The notes below the pieces were generated by a model. That model was not told where the DNA came from. It saw only the letters and a list, made by a program, of their open reading frames with translations, and did not search any database. Source: CAZRQL01 sp964602415 (GTDB lineage Bacteria > Bacteroidota > Bacteroidia > Cytophagales > Flammeovirgaceae). From it: DNA of 64,000 nucleotides. Positions 24,750 through 34,125 of the stretch are shown here, in pieces. How positions within the stretch are numbered: position 1 is the stretch's first letter; every line of letters begins with the position of its first letter. The stretch covers positions 139,153 through 203,152 of the forward strand of contig CAZRQL010000002.1 in NCBI GenBank assembly GCA_964602415.1, in the 5' to 3' direction. The position numbers and the translations under genes are program-made.

Positions 24750-25679
24750 TTAGTGTTGTGCAAAAATAAACAGTTGAAGGTACGCAAAAAACTCCATAAA
24801 CAAAGCCACCCCGCCATGAATGTACACTCCTCCCATCACAGAGCGGGTCTTTAAGGAGAGTACCCCCAAAACATACCCACCAAAGGCTGAACTGACCGTT
24901 TCAGGCCAAGGTTTGCCAAAATGTATCAACACATAAACAAAAACCATCACCCAAACCGATCCGCCATCCATGAACCGCGACAAAGAAAAAACCATAAAAC
25001 CTCTAAAACAAACTTCTAAAGCTAAAAATTGAAGCAAATAAAAAAACAAATGAGTAAAAAAAGTAGCCGAATAACTCGTAGAGAGGTACGCTTCCGCATC
25101 GCTTGGCTTGTAACGTGGGTACATTTCCAAAAAATCCTGCCTAAAAGATGCCCAAGCAATCAACGGAACAACCACAGCAAACATAAGTGCGTAGGTTTTC
25201 CAATCAAAATTCTTGTGGGTCAAGCCATAAAAACTCTCAGGGCAAGATTTATCAAAAAAATACCAAAACAACAATGCAGGCAGTAAGTACCACAGCGAAG
25301 CGTGTGAATTGTATAGAACTTGTCTTAAAAAGTTTTGAATTTCAAAAGGTTGTGAATAAAGAAAAGATACATAAAAAGTTAAATAATGTGCTCCGAATAA
25401 AACAAAAGATACAAAAAGGGCATTAAACCAAAACCCTAATTTTGTCAGAAAAGCCTTTTTATGGGTAAAAGCATACAATATTGAAACCCCAAAAACAGGC
25501 GCGGTATAAAAAACAACACCCCATACATATCTGTTGGAAGAATTCCAAAAATTGTAATCAAATCCTGTTAAATACCTAAGGGCTACAAATCCAAATAAAA
25601 AAATCAAGTACAATAGCAAAAAAACAGGATTGAATTCTTTGCGAAAGTGTTCGCTTATGTAGGATAAGATTTTTTTCAT
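24750..25679 (-). CDS. CPBP-type intramembrane metalloprotease, variant motifs
   Basis: A 309-residue protein with about eight membrane helices. The CPBP (Rce1/CAAX-like) core is at residues 218-296: FLALEVCFRGFMVF (in place of EExxxRG the first Glu is Leu221, then Glu222 and Arg226), VLIHFGKPWPE (His253, Glu260) and GGVYIHGGVA (His288, with Ala instead of the usual Asn/Asp four residues on). The FRG...H.GKP..E...RTRS..GG...H arrangement is found in a Bacteroidota subgroup and may still be active. The start overlaps the stop of the CHAT gene by four bases, so the two are translationally coupled. Confidence 0.78.
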   Translation of the reverse strand: MKKILSYISEHFRKEFNPVFLLLYLIFLFGFVALRYLTGFDYNFWNSSNRYVWGVVFYTAPVFGVSILYAFTHKKAFLTKLGFWFNALFVSFVLFGAHYLTFYVSFLYSQPFEIQNFLRQVLYNSHASLWYLLPALLFWYFFDKSCPESFYGLTHKNFDWKTYALMFAVVVPLIAWASFRQDFLEMYPRYKPSDAEAYLSTSYSATFFTHLFFYLLQFLALEVCFRGFMVFSLSRFMDGGSVWVMVFVYVLIHFGKPWPETVSSAFGGYVLGVLSLKTRSVMGGVYIHGGVALFMEFFAYLQLFIFAQH

Positions 25680-28600
25680 TTAGTGCCTGTCATGATAAAA
25701 GCCCCCCAGTACTTGGGATGCTTAAACTGTGGAAACTCTCGTCTAAGTTCTCTTTTGGCTTCTACAAAAGCCTGCCTGACAGGCATATTTTCTCCTTGCC
25801 ATTTCTTATAGAGCTTAATCATCAAATTTTGGGTAGCAATATCATCAACCGTGTAAAGACTCATGATAATTTTTTGGGCACCGGCCACCACAAAAGATCG
25901 TTGCAGGCCATACACACCGTCTCCAACATCTTCTCCCACAGCAGTTTGACAGGCACTAAGTATAACCAACTCCGTACCTTGCAACTCAAGATTCATGGCA
26001 TCGTAAGCGGTCAACACCCCCGGCTCTTTGTTGAAGTTGTAAACTTTTCGGCCTTCCATCAATGGGGCTGCATTGGAAAAAAGCAGACCTGAGCGCATCA
26101 GAGGCGATTTGGTAAGACTGCTTCCCGCCAAGGCAGGGTCTGCATCAATATTGGCTTTGGCGGTGGGGATAAAAAAACCATGTGTGGCAATGTGAAGAAT
26201 ATCAGGACTTTTGATTTGGCGAATGTTTTCCTCGCTGGCTTCATAAAATACTTTTTTCTCAATAGCTACATTCATAATTGACAAAATGCTGTCCACCGTT
26301 TGTATCTCTGCATAAGTACCGGGCAACTGGAGAATTTCTTCAGTATAATCATACTCTAACAGCTCTTGCTCAGAAAGGCCGGGTTTGTATCCGGGGCAAC
26401 CAAACAAGTAGGCTTGACGACCGGAGGCTTTTTTAGCAGTAGGTGTTTCCACAATATCTCTGGTGTTGCCGATGAGATAAACAGTGTTTTTGTCAATCAT
26501 ATAAGTCTCGCCATCCAAGAGCGTCTCAATATTGATTTGGTTGTAAACACCTGAAGGAGATAGGTATAAAATGGATTTGTCGTCTAATCTGTCATCCAGT
26601 TTTTTCCAAAAAAAACCATAAGACAGCCTGTCAACAAAGCCCTGTTCCATAGAGTTGTTGTAAAAACCAATAGCACGAGATTCTAAAAAGTTTCCGTCTT
26701 CCATAAGTACAAGCTCTGGAGCTTTCCTTTGCTTAGGCCTCACAATCAATGCAGCGTACACCACAGAGTCGGTAAACGACTGTTTGAAGTACCTATACCT
26801 GATTATTTCAATGGCTGTTTCATTGGAAGACAAGCTTTTACGAACATCGCGGTATTTGTATATTTTTTCTTTCAAAGAGGCGAACTCACTGGAACGGCTC
26901 GAGAGTTCTCTCTCCAACTGCTCAATGTCTTTTTGAAGTTTTTTGGGTTCAATGCCAAACTCCTGCAATTGTTCCTTACTGAAGGACAAGGACTTAGACA
27001 AGGAGTCTTTCTTCAAAGCCCAACGGTCGTATATCAGTGATAATGTGCTGTCTTTCCTTATGAGTGCCCTAATTTTGACACTGCCGCTCAAAAGAAGTGA
27101 TTTGGTGGCTATGGCGTTTTCGTACATTTTTCTAATGTCTCTTTTCCTGCCTGATGCCACAGCCAAACTTGAGTAAAACTCGAAATCGGGTTTAATCAGA
27201 TTCCAAAATTTATTTTTCTCACTATCAGAGAGTGCAGGAAAAAACTTATCAATCTGTACGTAGTAGTTTTTAAGGGTTTTAAGCGCATATCTATTTGACT
27301 TGGGGTACTTATCCAAGGCATAATAAGCCCTTGCAATGCGTCCTGTTGACAAAATGTAGCTGGGATGTGTTTTGGAGAATGTCTTTTTGTAAAACTTAGC
27401 CGAACTTTTGTATCTGTCAAGAGCCTTTGAAAATATGTTTTCGCGCATGTTTACATCAGCCAAATAAATATCTATCTCTGCGACATTGGTGTTGTTTTTT
27501 CCACCCAAGCGGGCAATCCAAATTTTTCGGGCTGCGGTTAGATTTTTTTTGGCTTCACTGTACTTTCCTGATTGTGTGTTGGCTACGGCTAAGTTTTTTA
27601 AAGCGATGGCATAAGCGGGTGTATTTTCGCCCATCTCAGCTTTAATAATCTCAACCGATCGCTTCATAAGCTCTTCAACTTTCTCGATTTCCTCGCCTTT
27701 ATTCAACTCGACCAAAGCCATGAGGTTGTAGGTCCTGGCTACAGGAACTTTGTTTTCGCCAAAGAGTTTTTTCTGGATATTCAACACTTTTTCCAGCAGT
27801 TCGTCAGCATTTTCATAATCGCCTCTGGCGGCCATGAGTTCGGCTTTTTGTCGCAAACTCTCCACAGTACGGATAGAACTATCCCCAAAACTTTTGGCCG
27901 TCAAATCATAAGATTTATTGATATACTTTTCGGCTTCAACAAACTCGCCATTGAGAGCAAACAACTGCCCTTGCATGGCGTAGGGCTTTATCAAAAAGGT
28001 ACTCTGTTCTCCATAGCGGTCAATTCTTTCCGCTATGGTCTTATCTAAAAGCCTCTGGGCTGCACCATAGTTGCCGGTGTTGATAAAGAGTTCAATCTCC
28101 TCATCTGCTGACTGATTGGATTGGGTTTTGACAGGTATGAAACTCGAAAATCTTACCGAGCGATTAAGATTTTTCCTTGCCTCGTCATAAAAACCCATTG
28201 AAGCATCAAAGTGGGCCATAGTGGCTAAAATACGGCTGTATTCGTAGTTGTAATGCCGCTTGTCAAACTTTTCTGTTATCTGACGAATACTGTCTGCTTG
28301 CTGGTTTGCAATCCTAAAGTCCCCCAACTCAATCTCCAATTTCATATTGCGCTCCAGAGCTGCTGCATATAAAATATGTCCTTCTCCGTGAAATTCCTTG
28401 GAAGTGATCTTAATTTGCTCTGTGAGCAATTTGGCAGAATCATAAAAACCCATCAACTCATAGTATTCAGAAAATAAATTCAAAGCATTTCTGTAAACAG
28501 GGCTTTGAGGAACTAAAACTTTGGAAAGTTTATCATTGAAACTTTGCTGAAAAAGTATGCGTGCAGTTTTGAAATCAGTGGTGTAAAAAGTCATGAAAGA

Positions 28601-29911
28601 CGCTTTTTCGACTAAAGACTCTTGGTATGTGAGAGAGTTTTCCCCATAAATGACTTTTTTGCTGCTCAACAACTCCTCAAGGTGTTTGCCGGCTTCTTGT
28701 ATTTTGTTAGACGAAATGGAAACGTTGTACAAGAGTTGTAATGTATTTACTCGTTCAAAGTGGTTGAGAGGCAGTAAGTTAATATCATTCTTAAGTTCTA
28801 TTAAACTTCTGTACACCGATTCAAAAGTTCCCTGATTAGGGTTTAAGTTGTAATTGAGTTTGGCTTTGAGTCTTTTTGCCACAAAATGCGGGGGAGACTC
28901 TGAGCCGAAAAACATTTTGGTATTTTTGTCAAACTCCCATTGTTGGTATTTGCCCTTTCTCACGTACCTACTTTCGGAGTAGTACTCAATCAAATTCTCA
29001 TGTAGAGCCAAAAAATCTTTATGAACGGTTTGAAGCAATCTTTCAGCCATAAAAATTGCAGATTCCAGCATTTCCTTGGCTTGCCTGTGGTCTCCGCCAC
29101 TTTCTATCTCATGCAAAGCCATCTGATGGTGGTTTCTGATATAAGCCGTTGAGAACTTAGATAAGTTGCTCAAAATCCATGTCTGCGCATCATCAAGTGT
29201 TTTTTTACTCTGGACGAAGTCTCCCCTCAACCTGTAAGCGGTGCCGCCCATCGTGAGTACCTGAGCGTATTCTGTTTTTCTGCGCCTAAACTGAAACGCA
29301 TCTAAAGAACGCTCAACAGATTTACCATCAAGCATATAACTCTCTTTTCTGACCACCCTTCTGTCAGCCACTTTCTTGAGAGGCTCATAAAGTTCCCAAA
29401 ATCTATCAAAATCACCTCTTTCAAGGCTTATTTTAGCTTCTATGAAATAAAGCAGATAAAGCGTGTAGTCGTCGTATCTATTGTCATTTTGCTCAAATCC
29501 GGTGGTGGTAGAGAGTTTGAGCAGATCTTGGGACTGCCACAGCAATCGCTCTGCTGTGGTCATATCACCATACAACAGATACAAATAAGAAGCCTCCAAC
29601 ATACCCAAACCAAAGTCATGTCCACCCTTTTTCTCGAGTATAGACAAAGCTGTATTGACTGTGGTCTCAAATTCACCATACTGCGCCAAGGCCTCTAAAT
29701 ATTTAGCTTTCAATAGCATAACCTTAGCAGCGAGGTAATTTTTATCTTTTCTCTCAAGTCTTCTAACCTCTCGCTGGCATTTGAGCAAAGCTTTATCGTA
29801 AAAGCCTTCTTCATAATAGCGTTCGCACTTTTCTATCCTATTGCTAAAATAAGACTGTGAAAACCCGGTATTGGCGATAAAGAAGAGAAAAAATAGCACT
29901 TTGTAGTTCAT
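25676..29911 (-). CDS. Exported TPR-CHAT protein, putative caspase-like protease
   Basis: A 1411-residue protein with a signal peptide (residues 1-19, ending GFSQ). Residues 25-950 are mostly TPR-like helical repeats (for example YSEAKKNLTAARKIW and YENADELLEKVLNIQKKLFGE). Residues 1080-1411 form a CHAT domain of the caspase/separase clan: catalytic His1244 in LHIATHGFFIP and Cys1321 in VILSACQTAVGE, followed by GLQRSFVVAGAQKIIMSLY and the terminal PKYWGAFIMTG. A coiled segment (about 990-1060) separates the two halves. Because it is exported, it should act in the periplasm or at the surface. Upstream is an outer-membrane barrel and downstream a CPBP protease in the same operon. Substrate unknown. 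Confidence 0.9.
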   Translation of the reverse strand: MNYKVLFFLFFIANTGFSQSYFSNRIEKCERYYEEGFYDKALLKCQREVRRLERKDKNYLAAKVMLLKAKYLEALAQYGEFETTVNTALSILEKKGGHDFGLGMLEASYLYLLYGDMTTAERLLWQSQDLLKLSTTTGFEQNDNRYDDYTLYLLYFIEAKISLERGDFDRFWELYEPLKKVADRRVVRKESYMLDGKSVERSLDAFQFRRRKTEYAQVLTMGGTAYRLRGDFVQSKKTLDDAQTWILSNLSKFSTAYIRNHHQMALHEIESGGDHRQAKEMLESAIFMAERLLQTVHKDFLALHENLIEYYSESRYVRKGKYQQWEFDKNTKMFFGSESPPHFVAKRLKAKLNYNLNPNQGTFESVYRSLIELKNDINLLPLNHFERVNTLQLLYNVSISSNKIQEAGKHLEELLSSKKVIYGENSLTYQESLVEKASFMTFYTTDFKTARILFQQSFNDKLSKVLVPQSPVYRNALNLFSEYYELMGFYDSAKLLTEQIKITSKEFHGEGHILYAAALERNMKLEIELGDFRIANQQADSIRQITEKFDKRHYNYEYSRILATMAHFDASMGFYDEARKNLNRSVRFSSFIPVKTQSNQSADEEIELFINTGNYGAAQRLLDKTIAERIDRYGEQSTFLIKPYAMQGQLFALNGEFVEAEKYINKSYDLTAKSFGDSSIRTVESLRQKAELMAARGDYENADELLEKVLNIQKKLFGENKVPVARTYNLMALVELNKGEEIEKVEELMKRSVEIIKAEMGENTPAYAIALKNLAVANTQSGKYSEAKKNLTAARKIWIARLGGKNNTNVAEIDIYLADVNMRENIFSKALDRYKSSAKFYKKTFSKTHPSYILSTGRIARAYYALDKYPKSNRYALKTLKNYYVQIDKFFPALSDSEKNKFWNLIKPDFEFYSSLAVASGRKRDIRKMYENAIATKSLLLSGSVKIRALIRKDSTLSLIYDRWALKKDSLSKSLSFSKEQLQEFGIEPKKLQKDIEQLERELSSRSSEFASLKEKIYKYRDVRKSLSSNETAIEIIRYRYFKQSFTDSVVYAALIVRPKQRKAPELVLMEDGNFLESRAIGFYNNSMEQGFVDRLSYGFFWKKLDDRLDDKSILYLSPSGVYNQINIETLLDGETYMIDKNTVYLIGNTRDIVETPTAKKASGRQAYLFGCPGYKPGLSEQELLEYDYTEEILQLPGTYAEIQTVDSILSIMNVAIEKKVFYEASEENIRQIKSPDILHIATHGFFIPTAKANIDADPALAGSSLTKSPLMRSGLLFSNAAPLMEGRKVYNFNKEPGVLTAYDAMNLELQGTELVILSACQTAVGEDVGDGVYGLQRSFVVAGAQKIIMSLYTVDDIATQNLMIKLYKKWQGENMPVRQAFVEAKRELRREFPQFKHPKYWGAFIMTGTK

Positions 29912-29934
29912 GACGTTGTATGAGGTGTTTGTGG

Positions 29935-31464
29935 TTAAAACTTAAATCTGAGAGAACCTCCGGCAATAGAAATAACAGAGCCATTGCCAATAGAAGCAAT
30001 AAAAGAAGAAATATCTTGAGTAGCCAAGCCTGCTTCCCACCAACCTTTTCGGGCTATGTAGGTAACTCCTATCGGTATATTAACCTTGCTGCTTGCGGCA
30101 CTTAATATATTAAAACCACTTGATATTTTAAAGGATTTGAATAAGCGGTAGTCTCCGCCAAAAGCCCAAATAGGCTGTAAAATGTTGCCTGACAAGCTAT
30201 TGAGCGGGATGGCAATATCAAACCCTATGTGAAAAAGTTGATAGTATTCATAACTTGCCCCAAAACGAGCTATGGTAGGCAAGCCTATCACCCTACTTCT
30301 CTCTCTATCAAAGCGAAACGGAGAACCGCCCCCAACAAAGCTAAAAGTCTCAGGAGATGCCCTAAGCAAATTGTAGTCATTGAGCCCAACGCCCTGAAAA
30401 GCAGTTAGGCTATCATTTCTGATGCTATATGTATCAGATGACCAATTGATTGAGCCAAGGTTATTTATGGCAGCAGCTAAATTGATACGTCTTTTGATAT
30501 TCATGGTAATTCCAAAGTCCAAACCGTAGCCTTGCCCCACCGGCTGAGGAACAACTAATTTTTCCAATTGGCTGGCAGATTTGGGTCTGGAGGTGGAATT
30601 GTCAACACTCAGACCAAAAGAAGGCGATAAAGCGACATCAGACTGAGTAAATCGATTGTTTTCTGACTCAATCCCAATAAGTACGTAACCCAACATGTAT
30701 TTTACCCCTACCCCTGCATAAAGTGAAAAATTGTAAGAGTCAATTAATTGTGCGCCGAAAGCAACATTAAATTCTCTTATCCAAGAACTTGTAACCCTTG
30801 TGCCGTTGAGGGCTTGCGAAAAACTCAAAGGTGTGCCCAACGTATCATTAGACCTAAAAAATCCTCCTATGACTCGTTCTTGAAACTCATTTGACCAGAC
30901 TGTGTCAGGGTTGAAAAACCTTGGATTGACGATGGTATCGTTGCGTCCATCTCCATTGAGCACCAAATTGGGAAAATAAGAAGAATTGGATCCCAGAAAT
31001 ACTAAATCCGCCACAGGACGCGAAAGCCGCACAGACAACTGAGTCCTATCTCTTATATTGAAAGCGATGCCAATTTTTGATTTTTTAAAGATATGATGCG
31101 CACCTATCCACATGTAATCTGTTGAGGCTCTGAAGGTTTTATCGGCAAACTTTTTAGCTGCTTCCGCTTTTTGCGCATAGTTAAATTCTTCTTTTTGTTG
31201 CCTTGTCATAGAGTTGTAAAGCTCATACCCATTGAGTGTTTCCGAGGAGAGTGTAAGGTTGTATTCAAAAAATCCCAATGTGTATTTTGGGTCTCTGAAA
31301 CTTTTTTGAATACCCAAATTCGCAGGATTGATACCTATACACTGATAGTCAGTAACAAAGGTAGTAGCTACTCCTCCCCTACCCGTTGCCGTAAAAGCAC
31401 TTTGGTCTAATTGGGCGTAGGTGAATCCTGAACTGAGGAGCAACAATATTAATAGTCTAATCAT
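29935..31464 (-). CDS. Outer-membrane beta-barrel protein (DUF5723/PorV-like)
   Basis: A 509-residue protein with signal peptide MIRLLILLLLSSGFTYAQ. Residues 20-45 read FTATGRGGVATTFVTDYQCIGINPANLG, the N-terminal signature of the DUF5723/PorV-like outer-membrane proteins, and the remainder is a series of amphipathic strands ending SIAGGSLRFKF with a terminal Phe, as in barrels inserted by BamA. ATG at 31464 is chosen over a TTG 11 codons upstream because it puts the signal peptide first. PorV-type proteins serve in type 9 secretion, but no such genes are nearby; a distinct role with the CHAT protein 23 bases downstream is likely. Confidence 0.78.
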   Translation of the reverse strand: MIRLLILLLLSSGFTYAQLDQSAFTATGRGGVATTFVTDYQCIGINPANLGIQKSFRDPKYTLGFFEYNLTLSSETLNGYELYNSMTRQQKEEFNYAQKAEAAKKFADKTFRASTDYMWIGAHHIFKKSKIGIAFNIRDRTQLSVRLSRPVADLVFLGSNSSYFPNLVLNGDGRNDTIVNPRFFNPDTVWSNEFQERVIGGFFRSNDTLGTPLSFSQALNGTRVTSSWIREFNVAFGAQLIDSYNFSLYAGVGVKYMLGYVLIGIESENNRFTQSDVALSPSFGLSVDNSTSRPKSASQLEKLVVPQPVGQGYGLDFGITMNIKRRINLAAAINNLGSINWSSDTYSIRNDSLTAFQGVGLNDYNLLRASPETFSFVGGGSPFRFDRERSRVIGLPTIARFGASYEYYQLFHIGFDIAIPLNSLSGNILQPIWAFGGDYRLFKSFKISSGFNILSAASSKVNIPIGVTYIARKGWWEAGLATQDISSFIASIGNGSVISIAGGSLRFKF

Positions 31465-31570
31465 AAGCCTTATAGGTATGTATATTGGCGTTCGCAAAGT
31501 AACTGCAAAAAAATAGAAGTAATGAATTTTTCCTTACCACAAAAACGAATTTCTTTTTATTTAAGATACA

Positions 31571-31604
31571 AAAAAACCTAATTTCTGTGTGGAAATTAGG
31601 TTTT
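31571..31604 (-). terminator. Intrinsic terminator of the ATP-grasp gene
   Basis: A 13-bp perfect stem (31573-31585 with 31592-31604), with a T-run on the minus strand formed by A31571-A31576. It follows the stop of the minus-strand ATP-grasp gene by 27 bases and stops transcription before the envelope operon promoter. Confidence 0.85.
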
Positions 31605-31630
31605 ACCCTTGAGTAAAAAACTTACTCAAA

Positions 31631-32596
31631 CTAAGCTATAATGTCTTTGGCTACTGCCTGCTGCATAAATTTGCCCCAAGTAAGGTTAATTTTACCTTCC
31701 TCTTGGTTGTTTGCTCTTTCTATGAGCATCTCGGCTGCATTTTGGAGTACCCAAGCAAAATTCACTTCTCCGACAGAAAAACTATCCGCATCGGGGGCTG
31801 GATTCCAAAAATCAATCGGATAGAGCGTACCATCTGCCGTTACGGCTATTTCAACCGTATTGAAATCATAGCCAAGGTACTCATTGATTTTGAAGACACA
31901 GTCGTGGAGACGCTGGTACATAGTCGGCTCAATGGCATCGCCATTTTTGATGTACCGGTTGAAAAAGTCATTGCGAGGCTCATATTGCATGATGTGTATG
32001 CGGTTGCCCCCTATGCAATAGCAGCGATAGTAAGTTTCAAAATCAACGGCTGCTTGCATCATCATCACATTTTGGCCTGTTTGGGCTAAAGCGTGCCAAA
32101 GGTCTTCGCGGGTATTGACTTTAAAAACATCTTTCCAGCCACCTCCGGCATAAGGTTTTACAAAAGCCGGGAAACCCACATAATCAAAAATTTCTTCCCA
32201 CTTGAGAGGAGAAGCTAAATTTCTAAAAGAAGAAGGCTCAGTATTGTCAGGGCGTTCGTAAGAAGGCAAAAGCACCGTACGAGGCATAGAAAAATCGCCT
32301 CCTATTTTATGCATTAAGCAGTTATTGAAGAATTTTTCATCGCAACTCCACCAGAAGGGGTTGTTTGCTACCGCCGTACCACATAAAGCCGCGTTCTTCA
32401 AATAAGAACGATAAAAAGGTACATCGTGAGAAATCCTATCCAAAATGACAGCGTACTCAGTGGGTTCTGCTTGTATGACTTTATTAATATTAACTAACTC
32501 AGCAACAATTCCTTCAGGTTTCATGGAGTTAATTTTCTCAATCAAGGCAGGTGGAAAAGTGTTTTCCTTGCCGTGCAAAATACCTATTTTCTTCAT
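31631..32596 (-). CDS. ATP-grasp family ligase of unknown substrate
   Basis: The 321-residue protein has an ATP-grasp arrangement: an N-terminal Rossmann-like region (KKIGILHGKENTFP), a central ATP-binding lysine in YVGFPAFVKPYAGGGWKDVFKV, the loop NVMMMQAAVDFETYYRCYCIGG, and the metal-binding end YDFNTVEIAVTADGTLYPIDFWNP. These resemble RimK-type and D-Ala-D-Ala-type ligases that form amide bonds via acyl phosphates. The exact substrate is unknown. Glutamine amidotransferases of unknown role are sometimes partners; one is encoded at 59185 but far away. It is monocistronic with its own terminator. Confidence 0.8.
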   Translation of the reverse strand: MKKIGILHGKENTFPPALIEKINSMKPEGIVAELVNINKVIQAEPTEYAVILDRISHDVPFYRSYLKNAALCGTAVANNPFWWSCDEKFFNNCLMHKIGGDFSMPRTVLLPSYERPDNTEPSSFRNLASPLKWEEIFDYVGFPAFVKPYAGGGWKDVFKVNTREDLWHALAQTGQNVMMMQAAVDFETYYRCYCIGGNRIHIMQYEPRNDFFNRYIKNGDAIEPTMYQRLHDCVFKINEYLGYDFNTVEIAVTADGTLYPIDFWNPAPDADSFSVGEVNFAWVLQNAAEMLIERANNQEEGKINLTWGKFMQQAVAKDIIA

Positions 32597-32779
32597 GTGT
32601 CAAGTGCTTTCGCTCAAAAGTAAGAACCAATTTTGAGTTCTGCAAGGATTTGCGTGATATTTTGTAAAGAATTTTTGAAATAAAATCCATGGGCTTAAAT
32701 GAAGTTTAAAATCTACTCAAACCCATTTGCACACTAAATTTTAGCACCAAATTTGGATTTAAATTTGTGCGCCGGAGTA

Positions 32780-32787
32780 TAATTTTG
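32780..32787 (+). promoter_or_regulatory. -7 element of the BatC-like gene
   Basis: TAATTTTG matches TAnnTTTG 18 bases before the ATG at 32805. Confidence 0.5.
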
Positions 32788-32804
32788 AAGCAATTATTTG
32801 GTGT

Positions 32805-33551
32805 ATGCGTTTTTCGATTTCAATGATTTTGTTCTTGTTTGGTGGGATTGCCGGAGATATTTCGCTTATCAACAAACAGATAGCCTTGGCGCAAAAAGCA
32901 ATTGCCGATGGCAATTATACAGAGGCCTTGAAGGCTTACCAAAACCTGTATCACCAGCAAAAATACCAAACCCCAGAAGTGATCATAAACTACGCTCACT
33001 GTTACTATGAGTCGGCAAACTTGGATTCGGCATTTTATTATTACCAGCAACTCCAACAATCAAACCACCAAGCCATCAAAAGCATAGCCCAACAACAAAT
33101 GGGCAACATCGAATTGCAAAAAGGCAATATGAAAGAGGCTTTGGAATTTTACAAAAACGCTTTGCGTACCGACCCTAACAACGAGCAAGCCCGATACAAT
33201 TACGAATACCTCAAAAAACAACAAGAGCAGCAAAAAGACAAACAAAAAAATCAAGACAAAGACAAACAGGACAAAAAAGAAGAATCTCAAGAGTCCGAAA
33301 AAGACAAACAACAAAAGAATGAGTCTCAAAAAGACTCAAAACAAGAAGATCAGCAATCAAAACCAAAAAATGAAAACCAAGACAAAAAAGAGGATAAAAA
33401 ATCTAAAGCAGAGCGTTTTGAGCAAATCCAAATTAGTCCCGAGCAAGCTAAGATAATTATGGATGCTTTGAAAAACAACGAGTTGAAGTATTTCCAGAGC
33501 ATAAAGAAAAAGCCATTGACCAAACCTGACAAAACCAAACCCGACTGGTAA
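32805..33551 (+). CDS. BatC-like exported TPR protein
   Basis: A 248-residue protein with a hydrophobic start (MRFSISMILFLFGGIAG). Residues 22-140 hold three TPR units (DGNYTEALKAYQNLYHQ; NLDSAFYYYQQLQQS; GNMKEALEFYKNALRTDPNN). A low-complexity Lys/Gln/Glu/Asp stretch follows at 150-205, and the end ISPEQAKIIMDALKNNELKYFQ resembles the tail of BatC in the Bacteroidota Bat operon (aerotolerance). The other bat genes are not here, so this is a solitary homologue. The tail is cationic and could bind a partner or a cell-wall polymer. Confidence 0.7.
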   Translation: MRFSISMILFLFGGIAGDISLINKQIALAQKAIADGNYTEALKAYQNLYHQQKYQTPEVIINYAHCYYESANLDSAFYYYQQLQQSNHQAIKSIAQQQMGNIELQKGNMKEALEFYKNALRTDPNNEQARYNYEYLKKQQEQQKDKQKNQDKDKQDKKEESQESEKDKQQKNESQKDSKQEDQQSKPKNENQDKKEDKKSKAERFEQIQISPEQAKIIMDALKNNELKYFQSIKKKPLTKPDKTKPDW

Positions 33552-33554
33552 ACC

Positions 33555-34115
33555 ATGCACAGTATAGAGCCTTTTTACTCTTGGCAGAAGTTCTACAATC
33601 CTTATGAAGACCCTCGTCTGCCTTTTTTTGGACACAAACCCGACTACGACCAATACACCAACGAAGTGTACGGATATTATCTACATCCAGACTGGGATTT
33701 TATAGGCTCGGAAACATTGTATATCAAGGTTTTATATGTTGGTTACGAAGCTCATTTTGCAGTCATCGAATTGATTGGGGAATGGAACGACACCCTGCAC
33801 AACGATATAATGTACCTCAAACGCAAAGTGGTTGACCCGCTTTTAAACAGTGGTGTGGACAAGTTTGTGCTGATAGGTGAAAACATACTGAATTTTCATG
33901 GAAGTGATGACTGTTATTATGAGGAATGGGCTGAAGACATGGAATCTGATGGCTGGATAATAGCTCTGAATTTCAGAGACTTTGTAAAAGCAGAACAAGA
34001 AAAATATAACATCGGACAATGGATGCAGTTCGTTGATTTGGCGGCATGGCGAACCCTCAAACCCGGACAGTTTCTACAAATCATAGAGACGTATCTGATG
34101 AGGTATCTGGAATAA
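33555..34115 (+). CDS. Conserved hypothetical protein
   Basis: A 186-residue soluble protein with no recognised domain. It begins three bases after the BatC-like gene, so they are probably cotranscribed. The sequence is rich in aromatic residues (Tyr, Trp, Phe) and acidic in the middle (DDCYYEEWAEDMESDGW). VLYVGYEAHFAVIELIGEW and FVLIGENILNFHGSDD suggest an alpha/beta fold. I do not recognise it and assign no function. Confidence 0.75.
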   Translation: MHSIEPFYSWQKFYNPYEDPRLPFFGHKPDYDQYTNEVYGYYLHPDWDFIGSETLYIKVLYVGYEAHFAVIELIGEWNDTLHNDIMYLKRKVVDPLLNSGVDKFVLIGENILNFHGSDDCYYEEWAEDMESDGWIIALNFRDFVKAEQEKYNIGQWMQFVDLAAWRTLKPGQFLQIIETYLMRYLE

Positions 34116-34125
34116 AAAAATACAC

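Noticed and set aside
25676..29911. CHAT protein as a CRISPR-associated (type III-E) protease
   Set aside because: It has a signal peptide, and no Cas genes or CRISPR repeats are seen in the window.
29935..31464. Type 9 secretion PorV assignment for the barrel protein
   Set aside because: Only the N-terminal signature is shared; no other type 9 secretion gene is in the window, so the broader DUF5723/PorV-like label is kept.
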